In this document: positions 8,284 to 16,051 of the stretch, in pieces
Layout of the letters: each line of letters starts with the position of its first letter
Position numbering within the stretch: the first letter of the stretch is position 1
Source: Streptomyces sp. F63
GTDB lineage: Bacteria > Actinomycetota > Actinomycetes > Streptomycetales > Streptomycetaceae
DNA length: 43,922 nt
Direction: 5' to 3'
NCBI RefSeq assembly: GCF_018070345.1
Contig: NZ_JAGPXX010000043.1
Location: 1-43,922 of the forward strand
Notes under the pieces: model-generated
Seen by the model: the letters and a program-made list of their open reading frames with translations, nothing else
Told to the model about the DNA's origin: nothing
Database searches by the model: none
Translations under genes and position numbers: made by a program

Positions 8284-8688
8284 GGCCTCCCCCATTTGTC
8301 AACCCCGGCTCGCCGGAGGTGCTGTTCCGTATTCCGTCCGCAAACGGCGTGAGCCTACTACTGCGAGGGTGACAACTCGAAGACCAGTCCGGGGATCCGC
8401 GCGCGTACCGATCACGGCCCGGCCCGGAACTGTCGGACGATTCCAGGACATCACACAGCGGGCGTCCACGCAGGCAACAGCGGCCAACACCCGCCCAACG
8501 GGAACATGTTGGCCGGAAAGCGATGAGCCCGGGAACCTCCGCCCCGCCCCGGTCGTGATCCGGGGGTGGGGCGGAAGCGGATTTCTCCCCCACTCCGGTT
8601 TTCGGAACGGCGCACGGCGGGCAGCCGACCGATGCCGGGACTCCCGTCCCCGGCCCGGCACGGACACCCGCGGGGAAGTGAAGATTTG
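8284..8688. other. Divergent intergenic region, cvnA and membrane-protein promoters; no gene seen
   Basis: 405 bases with no supported coding frame. On the minus strand a TAGGCT hexamer near 8355 with TTGTCA/GAGTTG sequence upstream could be part of the cvnA promoter, but the spacing is imperfect. The region is noticeably less GC-rich around 8320-8370, as is common for promoters. Confidence 0.4.
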
Positions 8689-9198
8689 ATGGACACGCAG
8701 GCACACCATCCGACCGAGGGCAGCACGGAACCTCCGCATGAGGCGCGGGATCACGTCATCCCGGCGGAGGCGTCCTTCGACGCGCCCGGCGCCGGCACGC
8801 TCTGGACGGTCGAACCGGCAATCCGCCCCCCGCTGCCCGGACCGGTCCGGAGGGCCGCGGTACGGGCGGGCATCATCGTGGCCGTGACCCTGATCGCGGC
8901 CATGATCGCCTTCTTCTGCACCATGGCGGCGGTATGGGCGGCCCTGCCCGCCGTCCTCGCCACCGTGGCCATGACCATCGCCGCCACCTGGAGCGTCCTC
9001 GACGTCTGGATCACCCGGCAGGTCTGGAACCAGCGGCACGGGGTCGTGTCCGTGCCGAGCAGCACCGCCCGGGCCCTGCGGCGCGAGCGGCGGCGGGCCC
9101 GGCGCGAGGCCCGGGCCGCCGCGCGGGAAGCGGCCCGGGACTCCGGCAAGGCCGCCCGCTCCGCCCGGCCGGCCGGGCGCCGGCTGTCCTCCGTCTGA
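8689..9198 (+). CDS. Small membrane protein of unknown function, two membrane helices
   Basis: 169 residues, family not recognised. An acidic/histidine-containing soluble N-terminus (1-58) precedes two closely spaced hydrophobic helices at about 61-82 (IIVAVTLIAAMIAFFC) and 85-108 (VWAALPAVLATVAMTIAATW). A strongly basic tail from about 135 (ARALRRERRRARREARAAAR) should stay in the cytoplasm. Start ATG at 8689 after GGGGAAGTGAAG; the upstream frame is not conserved-looking. It is divergent from the conservon operon and convergent with the SMC-like gene. Its neighbourhood suggests no specific role. Confidence 0.8.
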   Translation: MDTQAHHPTEGSTEPPHEARDHVIPAEASFDAPGAGTLWTVEPAIRPPLPGPVRRAAVRAGIIVAVTLIAAMIAFFCTMAAVWAALPAVLATVAMTIAATWSVLDVWITRQVWNQRHGVVSVPSSTARALRRERRRARREARAAAREAARDSGKAARSARPAGRRLSSV

Positions 9199-9339
9199 CC
9201 TTCCCGGGGCGGTCTCCGGGCCGGCCCGGGAGGGCCCTGCCGCCGTCCGCACTCCCCCACCGGCCTCCCCGGCACCGCCCGGCAGCCGCCGGACCCCCAC
9301 GCGGCCCCGGCCGTGCGCGCGGCCGCCGCTCCGCCCCCG

Positions 9340-12300
9340 TCACGTCTCGGGGAGGGACTCCCGCTGCTCCCGGGCCGGCCGGCCGCCGCGGTTCCCGGAC
9401 GGCGCCCGTTCCGGCCCCTCCGCTTCCCCGTCTCCCGCGTCTCCCGCGCCCGCGGGCTCGGGCGGGCGGCGGAACATCCGGGTGGCGCTGATCTCCCCGT
9501 GCACCGCGCCGTCGGCGTCCTGCCGGGGCAGCCCGGGGCGCAGATGCTCCTCCACCCGGATGTACTTCAGCCCGGCCCGCAGATCCGCGTCGTTCCGCAG
9601 CCGGATCACCAGGGGGAACTCCGCCAGCGCCGTGGTGTCGAACAGCCCGGTGGTGTAGAGCAGCTGCACCCCGAGGGCGTCCGCCACCGCCCGCTGCAGC
9701 TCCAGCAGATAGGTGGCGTTGGCCCGGCCGATCGGGTTGTCGAGGAAGAGCGTGCCCGCGTGCCGGTGCCGGTCGCGGCCGCGGTCGTTGCTGCGGAGGG
9801 CGGCCATCGTGCAGTAGAGCGCGATGGCGGCGGTGAGCAGCTGGCCGCCGGAGAAGACGTCTCCCATCTGGCCCACGGGGACGCGCTCGGCCCGCAGCAC
9901 CGCGTCCGGCTTGAGGATCTCCACGGCGACGCCGCGCGGCCGGAGGGCCGCCGCGACCCCGCGCAGCAGCAGGGTCATGCCGTCCCGGCGCAGGTCGGAG
10001 TTCTTCCGCACCGCGCCGCGGGTGGCCTCGTCGATCACCTCGCCCAGCCGCTCGCTGAGCGTCGCCTGATCGGGCTCCTCGAACCGGATGCGGAGGAACT
10101 CCTGGCCCGACCACTCCCCCAGCCCGCCGGGAAGCCTGGACAGCCGCTGCGCCGAGCGCAGGGTGGCCAGCGAGGCCTCCACCAGGCCGCGCAGCCGGTC
10201 GACGATGCTGTCCCGGTTCCGCTCCAGCTGCTCCAGCTCGTCGGTGAGGACCCGCAGCCGCGGTGCGAACGCCTCCCGCCAGGCCGCGGCGTGCTCGGCG
10301 AGGGCGGCGGCGGGCAGCTCCCTGATCTGCTGGCGGGCGGGGGTGCGGACCTGCTCGTAACGGACGGCGTTGGCGTGCCGCACGAGGATGTCGCTCGCCT
10401 CGCGGACCGCGGCCTCGGCGGCGGAGAGGTCGGCGGCACAGCCGCGCAACGACCGCCGCGCCCCGGCGGCGGCCTGCCGGGCCTCCTCCGGGCCGCCCGG
10501 ATACGGCGCGGGCGGTTCCCCGCCGTCCTGCTCGCCCGCCCGGTCCGGCTCGCGCAGCAGGTCGCGCAGGAGCGCGGCCGTGTCGTCGAAGCCGCTCGCC
10601 GCCTCCTCGGCGGAGCGGTGCGCGCGCAGCAGTCCGGCGTGGGCGGCGCGGGCCGTCTCCCACGCGTCCTCACGCTCGGCGCGCTCGGCGGTGGCGGTGC
10701 GCAGCAGGTCCTTGGCCTGCTCGGCGTCGCCGGGGACCAGCTCCGCGGGCAGCTCCGTGTAGGCCTCCCCGGGCTGCCCGCCGGGGCCCGGCGGCGGGGC
10801 GAGCCGCTCGGCCTCGCCCCGGTAGCGGCCGAGTTGTTCGCTCGCGGCCGAGGCACGCGACTCCAGCAGCTGCACCCGGGACTCCGCCCGGGCGGCGGCC
10901 GCCTGGCGCGACGGTCCGTCGGCGCCGTCGGTGCTCTCCAGGAGCTGGGCGGCGCGGTTGCGGACCTTGTTGGTGAGCCGGTCGAGTTCGGCGCGGGCCG
11001 CGCTCTCGTCGCTCTCCGCGCGGGCCTGCTCGGCGCGGAGGTCGGCACCGACACCGACCTTCTCGTAGAGCCGGGAGGCGGCCCGGTACGCCTCGCGCAG
11101 ATCGGGCAGGGCGGTGCCGCGGGCCTCGGCGGCGCGCCGCCCCTCGCGGGCCGCGTCCTCGGCGACACCGGCGATCTCGGACCGCTCGGCGCGCAGGGTG
11201 CGGGCGGTGCGCCGGGCGTCGTCGGCGGCGCGCTGGGCGGCCCGGCGGTCCTCGTCCGCGGCCCGGGCACGCTCCCAGCACGCCGTGGCGCGGGCCTCGG
11301 CCTCGGCGGTCTCGTCCGCCGTCTCCCGCAGCCGGCTCTGCCAGCGCGCCCGTTCCCGCAGCCGGAAGGCGAGACCGGACAGGGCGTCGGCGGTGCGGCG
11401 GGCGCGCTGCGCCGCCTCCTGCCGTTCGTCGCGCGCCGCGGCGGCCTCGGCGGCTGCCTCCTCCGCCTCGGCGCGCGCGGTCCCGGCCTCGGCGAGCCGC
11501 CGGCGGGCGGCCCCGGCCGCCTCGTGCGCCGAGCGGGCCGCGTCCGCGAGTTCGGTGAGCCGGCCGGGCGGGCAGTCGGTGCGCCAGGCGGCGATCCGGG
11601 CGGCCAGCGCGCGGTCCCCCGCCAGCCGGGCCGACAGGGTGCGGATCTCCTCGTCGCGGGCGGCGGCGCGGGCCCGGCGGGCCCGGCGCTCGTCGTCGGC
11701 GGCGTGCTCGTCGTGCATGGCCGGGTTCGGCGGGACGAGGAAGACCTCCCCGTCCGGCCCGCTCCCCGGCCCGCCCTGCGGGGGCGGGGCGAGCAGCGCG
11801 GCGGCGGTGCCGACGGCCACGGCCGAGCGGGGCAGCAGCGCGGCGCCCGCGAGGACCTCGCGGGCGCGGGCGTGGGTGGCGGGGTCGGTGATGACGACGC
11901 CGTCGACGAGCTCCGGGCGGGCCGCGAGCACCGTGGCGTGGTCCTCGGGAGCCACGGCCCGGGCGAGGTAGCGCCAGCCGGGCAGGGCGGGAATGCCGTG
12001 TTCACCGAGGTACTCGACGGTGGCCAGAACGTCGGGGCCGGGCGGCAGGAGCCCGCCGTCGCCGAGGGCGCCGAGGATGCGGGCGTCGTCGGCCGCGGCC
12101 GTCCTCAGCTCGAACAGCTGCCGCTCGGCGGAGGCGACTCCGCGGTCGAGCAGATCGCGCAGGGCCTCGGCGCAGCGGTCCAGTTCCTCGACGGTCAGGG
12201 GGCCGTCGGCGGCGGGCGGTGCGGGGTGGGCGGGGCGCGTGCCCTCCCCGGCGCCGAGGTCGGTACCGGAGTCGGCACCGAAGTCGGCACCGGAGTCGCT

Positions 12301-14709
12301 GCCGGTACCGGTGGTGGCCGCGGTTTCCGTGCCGGTGCCCGTCGCCGCGGCCGTTCCGCCGGTCCCGGTTTCCGCCGGATGCCCGGCCGCCCCGGCCGCG
12401 GCGGCGGTCTCCCGGTCCTGCCCGGGGTCCTCCGGGGGGCGGGATGCCGCCGTGCCGCCGGCCGCCGTCTCTCCCTGCGGCCTGCCGCCGGACGGGCCGG
12501 CCCCGCCCGGCGCCACGGCCCGGCCGCCGTCCGCCGGTTCACCCGGACTCGCCCCGGCCGCGGACGGGTTGACGCCCCGGGGGTCTTCGGAGCGGGTCGT
12601 GCCGCCGGGCACCGGTCCCCGGTCCCCGGTGCCCGGGTGCGGGTCCTCGGGGCCGCCCGGGTGCGGGATGGCCGCCTGGGCACGCGCGCCGGGGCGGGAG
12701 CCGCCGGCCGCGTGGGCCGCGCCGGGGCGGTCCGGGGCGGCGCCGCGCGGGGCGGGGACGGCGGCCGGGCCCACGCCGCCGGACGCCCCGGGCCCGCCGC
12801 CGGCCGCCGCACCCGGGGTGCGGCCGGCCGCGGAGCCGGGGTCCGGGACGGGCGCCGGGCCGGGCCCCGGCAGGCTCAGCAGTTCGGCGAGGCGGGGCTC
12901 CGCGGCGATGGCGGCGGCCGTGCGGCGCTCGGCGGCGTGCGCGGTCTCCGCCGCGCGGGCGGCGTCCCCGGCGCGGGACGCGGCCAGGTCGGCGCGGGTC
13001 TCCTCGACCGCGGCCTCCCGGGCCCGGTCGGCGGCCTGCCGGGCCGTGTCCCGGGCCGCGTCGGCGGCGGCGGCAGCGGTGCGCACGGCCTCTCCGGCGG
13101 CGAGCGCGGCGCGCGCCGGATCGGCGTCGGGCGCGGCGTCGTCGAGCCAGCCGGCGCGGACGGCCTCCGCCGTCTCCTGTTCGACCTCGGCGAGCCGCTG
13201 CCGCAGATGCTCGGCCTCGCTGCGGGCGCGCTCGGCGGCGGTCGCGGCCTCGGTGGCGCCGCGGTGGGCGGTCTCGCCCTCGCTCTGGAGGGCGGTCGAC
13301 CGGGCCTCCTCCTCGGCCGCGTTCCGCTCGCTGCTCTCGACGGCCGCGTCCAGGGCGCCGGCCAGTTCGGCGGCGGCGGCCGCCCGGGCCGCGAGAGCCG
13401 GGGCGGCGTCGCGCTCGGCCTCGCGGATGGCGGCGGCGACCCGCGCGGAGCGGTCGGCGGCGGCCCGGTGGCGCAGCACGGCCTCCGCGGCCTGCCACGC
13501 GGAGAGGAGGGTGCGGGCCTCGCCCAGTTCCCGCTTCTGCGCGGCCGCCGCCTTCCCGGCGGCGGCGAGGGCCAGGGAGGCGTGCCGGTAGGCGAGTTCG
13601 GCGGCGATCAGGGAGCTGTGCTCGCGGGCGCGCGCCGCCTCGGCGACCGACCGCTCCGCGTCGCCGGCCTGCTCGGCCAGTTCGGCGGCCCGGCCCCGCT
13701 CCTCGCGGGCGCGGGCGGAGAGCCGCCGGACGAGGGTGCGGGCGCGGCGCTCCGCCCCGGCGTGCACCTCGCGGGCGCGCTCCCGTTCCGCCGCGGCCTC
13801 GGTGATCCGGCCGAGCAGGTCGACGGAGCCGGCCGTGAAGTCCCGTTCGGCGGTGAGTTCGGCGCGCCGGCCGAGCTTGTGCGCGAAGCCGTGCACCAGG
13901 TCGGCGAGGCCGTCGGTGTCGCGGGTGTCCGTCACGGCGCGCAGGAGCAGGTCGGCGAAGTCGGCGTCGTTCCTGACGGCGAAGAGGCCGGCGGCCTCGC
14001 CCTCGTCGGCGTTCATCTCCCGCTGGTAGCGGAAGAGTTCGGGGTCGAGGCCGAGTTCGCCGAGGTGCTCGTTCCAGCGCTCGTGGATCTCCACCCAGAC
14101 GACGTCGAGGTTGGGGTAGGCCCGGCCCGCCTCGGTGAGGGCGTCGCGGAAGCCCTTCATCGTGCGGCGGCGGCCCCGGGCGCCCGACACGCCCTCGGCG
14201 GGGGCCCGGACGGCGGTGGACTCGGCCACCGGCAGGGAGTCCAGGCTCATCCCCGGGCCGGGGCGGAAGGAGTACCAGGCCTCGGCGAACTTCCGCGGGT
14301 CGGAGGAGACCTGGCGGCCGCGCCACTCGCTGACCTTGCCGACGACGACGGTCTCGCCGGTGAGGGTGTGCATCCACTCCAGGGCGACGTGCCCGCAGTC
14401 GTCGGCGAGGAGGAACTTGCGGAGCACGCCGGAGCTGGCGCCGCCGAGGGTGTTGCGGTGGCCGGGCAGCATCACGGAGAAGATCAGTTTGAGCAGGACG
14501 GACTTGCCGCCGCCGTTCTCCAGGAAGAGCACTCCGGCGGGGGCCGGGCGGCGCGGCGGCCCGGTGGGCTCCTCCTCGAAGAAGTCCGCCTGGGCGGGCG
14601 CGGGGGCGGCCACGGGGTCGCCGACGCCGCGCAGGTCGAGCACGGTGTCGGCGTAGCGGGCGCCGGCGGGGCCGATGGAGTAGAGGCGGACCCGGGACAG
14701 CTCGTACAT
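9340..14709 (-). CDS. Giant SMC/MukB/JetC-like ATPase (1789 residues)
   Basis: An ABC-type SMC-like protein. The N-terminal head has Walker A ENGGGKS (residues 64-70). Long Ala/Glu/Arg-rich coiled coils cover about 270-600 and 1010-1540. A Pro/Gly/Thr-rich disordered insert covers about 612-835, and a hinge-like globular part lies near 885-975 (VEYLGEHGIPALPGWRYLA). The C-terminal head carries the signature VFSGGQ (about 1617-1622) and Walker B LFLDNPIGRAN (about 1650-1660), with Asn in place of the usual catalytic Glu. It is the last gene of a minus-strand set with kleisin-like and MukE-like genes, so it probably forms a Muk/Mks/Wadjet-type complex. The ATG has only a weak GAGAG upstream. 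The equally long frame on the opposite strand is a shadow. Confidence 0.9.
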   Translation of the reverse strand: MYELSRVRLYSIGPAGARYADTVLDLRGVGDPVAAPAPAQADFFEEEPTGPPRRPAPAGVLFLENGGGKSVLLKLIFSVMLPGHRNTLGGASSGVLRKFLLADDCGHVALEWMHTLTGETVVVGKVSEWRGRQVSSDPRKFAEAWYSFRPGPGMSLDSLPVAESTAVRAPAEGVSGARGRRRTMKGFRDALTEAGRAYPNLDVVWVEIHERWNEHLGELGLDPELFRYQREMNADEGEAAGLFAVRNDADFADLLLRAVTDTRDTDGLADLVHGFAHKLGRRAELTAERDFTAGSVDLLGRITEAAAERERAREVHAGAERRARTLVRRLSARAREERGRAAELAEQAGDAERSVAEAARAREHSSLIAAELAYRHASLALAAAGKAAAAQKRELGEARTLLSAWQAAEAVLRHRAAADRSARVAAAIREAERDAAPALAARAAAAAELAGALDAAVESSERNAAEEEARSTALQSEGETAHRGATEAATAAERARSEAEHLRQRLAEVEQETAEAVRAGWLDDAAPDADPARAALAAGEAVRTAAAAADAARDTARQAADRAREAAVEETRADLAASRAGDAARAAETAHAAERRTAAAIAAEPRLAELLSLPGPGPAPVPDPGSAAGRTPGAAAGGGPGASGGVGPAAVPAPRGAAPDRPGAAHAAGGSRPGARAQAAIPHPGGPEDPHPGTGDRGPVPGGTTRSEDPRGVNPSAAGASPGEPADGGRAVAPGGAGPSGGRPQGETAAGGTAASRPPEDPGQDRETAAAAGAAGHPAETGTGGTAAATGTGTETAATTGTGSDSGADFGADSGTDLGAGEGTRPAHPAPPAADGPLTVEELDRCAEALRDLLDRGVASAERQLFELRTAAADDARILGALGDGGLLPPGPDVLATVEYLGEHGIPALPGWRYLARAVAPEDHATVLAARPELVDGVVITDPATHARAREVLAGAALLPRSAVAVGTAAALLAPPPQGGPGSGPDGEVFLVPPNPAMHDEHAADDERRARRARAAARDEEIRTLSARLAGDRALAARIAAWRTDCPPGRLTELADAARSAHEAAGAARRRLAEAGTARAEAEEAAAEAAAARDERQEAAQRARRTADALSGLAFRLRERARWQSRLRETADETAEAEARATACWERARAADEDRRAAQRAADDARRTARTLRAERSEIAGVAEDAAREGRRAAEARGTALPDLREAYRAASRLYEKVGVGADLRAEQARAESDESAARAELDRLTNKVRNRAAQLLESTDGADGPSRQAAAARAESRVQLLESRASAASEQLGRYRGEAERLAPPPGPGGQPGEAYTELPAELVPGDAEQAKDLLRTATAERAEREDAWETARAAHAGLLRAHRSAEEAASGFDDTAALLRDLLREPDRAGEQDGGEPPAPYPGGPEEARQAAAGARRSLRGCAADLSAAEAAVREASDILVRHANAVRYEQVRTPARQQIRELPAAALAEHAAAWREAFAPRLRVLTDELEQLERNRDSIVDRLRGLVEASLATLRSAQRLSRLPGGLGEWSGQEFLRIRFEEPDQATLSERLGEVIDEATRGAVRKNSDLRRDGMTLLLRGVAAALRPRGVAVEILKPDAVLRAERVPVGQMGDVFSGGQLLTAAIALYCTMAALRSNDRGRDRHRHAGTLFLDNPIGRANATYLLELQRAVADALGVQLLYTTGLFDTTALAEFPLVIRLRNDADLRAGLKYIRVEEHLRPGLPRQDADGAVHGEISATRMFRRPPEPAGAGDAGDGEAEGPERAPSGNRGGRPAREQRESLPET
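12256..12303. repeat. Four degenerate 12-base tandem repeats inside the SMC insert
   Basis: Units of the form GRRGTCGGYACC repeat four times in phase with the codons, coding the Thr/Gly/Ser/Asp-rich part of the disordered insert. In-frame repeats of this kind change length easily without breaking the gene. Confidence 0.6.
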
Positions 14710-14731
14710 GGCGGCGGACTCTCGGTGTGAT

Positions 14732-14777
14732 GCGGACGGGCGGGGCGGGCGGACGGGCGGGGCGGGCGGACGGGCGG
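14732..14777. repeat. 17-base tandem repeat, 2.7 copies, just upstream of the SMC-like gene
   Basis: GCGGACGGGCGGGGCGG occurs perfectly at 14732-14748 and 14749-14765, with 12 further bases at 14766-14777. It lies in the 138-base gap between the MukE-like stop and the SMC-like start. It is G-rich on the plus strand, therefore C-rich in the transcript. Confidence 0.8.
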
Positions 14778-14799
14778 CGGGCGCCCGGGGCGGTCCCGG

Positions 14800-14819
14800 G
14801 TCCCCCTCGGGTGGGGGAC
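14800..14819. terminator. Perfect 7-base hairpin between the MukE-like and SMC-like genes
   Basis: GTCCCCC-TCGGGT-GGGGGAC. It could stop or attenuate transcription coming from the two upstream genes and so lower the amount of the SMC-like protein relative to them, or protect mRNA ends. Which of these applies is not visible from sequence. Confidence 0.5.
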
Positions 14820-14847
14820 GGTCTTCCGGGGCGCCCGGGCCGGGCCC

Positions 14848-15771
14848 TCAGGAGTGGAAGGGCAGTCCGGCGTCGGCGACGAGTGCGTCGCTCTCCTCCG
14901 GGGGCAGCAGCGTCGGGGTGCCGTCGCCGACGGCCACGACGCCGAGCTCCAGCAGCTCGGCCAGGGCGGCGGAACCGGCCATGTCGCGGACCTGGAGCTG
15001 GTAGCGGGCAGTGGTGCGGTACGAGCCGCCGGCGTCGTCCCCGGTGCGCTGGAGGAAGCCGGAGTCGGTGAGGAACGCGACGGCCTTGCCGACGATGCCG
15101 GTGGTCGAACCGGCCAGCCGGCGGGCGTCCTTGGTGGCGCCGGTGGCGCTGCGCCGGGACCACACCCGCCAGGCGGCCTCCAGCCCCGGGGCGCCGGTGG
15201 CCGGATCGGTGTTCTCGCCCGCCGCCTCGGCGCGCTCCTCCAGCCGCCGGCAGGCCTGCCGGACGAAGGCGTCGACGCCGTTGACGGTGATCCGGCCGAT
15301 GTACCCGTCGTCGGCCAGGTCCTCGGGGCGGGGAAAGGCGAGGGCGGCGACGGCGAGATGCGCCAGCCCGTGCAGGAAGCGGTCGGTGGTGTCGGAGGCG
15401 GCGCGGCGGGCGTAGTCGCCCATGCGGACCGCGAAGACGGAGTCCTCGGCGGCGGTCACCACCATGCCGGCGCGCGGGGACACCTCCAGGACGACGAGGC
15501 CGAGCCCGGTGGCGACCGCGTCGGCGAGCCGGGCGAAGGCCGGGTCGTCGCGGTGCCGGCGCAGCAGTTCGGCGTAGTCGGCGTCGCGAGCGGGGAGCAG
15601 CTTGGGCTGGAGGCCGCAGGAGACGAGGCGGGCGGCGTCGGCCGCGTCGGCGGGCGTGATCCCGGCGGGGCCGGCCGCGGCGCGCGGCCCGGCCTCCTCC
15701 CGCTCGCCGGGCGGTGGGGCGCCGTCACCCGGTGCGCCGCGGAAGCCGTCGTCCACGCCGTACTCGTTCAC
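14848..15771 (-). CDS. MukE/JetB-like winged-helix subunit (inferred)
   Basis: 307 residues. The start is a GTG (NEYGVDDG follows) with AAGGAG eight bases upstream. A ~45-residue Pro/Gly-rich leader precedes a globular region beginning DAARLVSCGLQPKLLPARDADYAELLRRHR. Later parts are rich in predicted helices and include GYIGRITVNGVDAFVRQACRRLEER and a wing-like end, YRTTARYQLQVRDM. I see no catalytic motif. Size, absence of catalytic residues and position between kleisin-like and SMC-like genes fit the small dimeric subunit of Muk/Mks/Wadjet complexes. That assignment rests mainly on gene order and general architecture and needs structure prediction. Confidence 0.72.
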   Translation of the reverse strand: MNEYGVDDGFRGAPGDGAPPPGEREEAGPRAAAGPAGITPADAADAARLVSCGLQPKLLPARDADYAELLRRHRDDPAFARLADAVATGLGLVVLEVSPRAGMVVTAAEDSVFAVRMGDYARRAASDTTDRFLHGLAHLAVAALAFPRPEDLADDGYIGRITVNGVDAFVRQACRRLEERAEAAGENTDPATGAPGLEAAWRVWSRRSATGATKDARRLAGSTTGIVGKAVAFLTDSGFLQRTGDDAGGSYRTTARYQLQVRDMAGSAALAELLELGVVAVGDGTPTLLPPEESDALVADAGLPFHS

Positions 15772-16051
15772 TGCTGTCGCTCCTTGCCGGGTGCGGGGGG
15801 CCGGACGGCGGTCCGGATCGTGCGGGGACGGCCGGTCCGCGAGGCGGCGGGCGGCGGGCACCGGTCCGGGGTGCCGCCCGGGCGGGCCGCCGTGCCGGTG
15901 GCCGTACCGGGCGTGGCCGCCGCGTCGCCGGCCGGGCGGCGACCGCTGTCGCGGACGGGTGCGCGCCGGGTGGTCCCCGTACGCGCCCCGGCCGCCGGGG
16001 GCTGCGGGGACGGCGCCGGAGCGGCGGGCCGGGGCCGGCGTCCCGGGGCCG

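Noticed and set aside
5635..8352. A 905-codon open frame on the plus strand opposite cvnA
   Set aside because: Shadow of cvnA; no domain or motif and no ribosome site.
9205..9240. Palindromic GGCC-rich sequence between the membrane protein and SMC-like genes as a terminator
   Set aside because: The two arms lack a loop and one arm has an extra base; too weak to call.
9313..14730. An 1805-codon open frame on the plus strand, as long as the SMC-like gene
   Set aside because: It is the mirror of the SMC-like gene: high third-position GC removes stop codons from the opposite frame. Its product is Gly/Val/Arg-rich without motifs.
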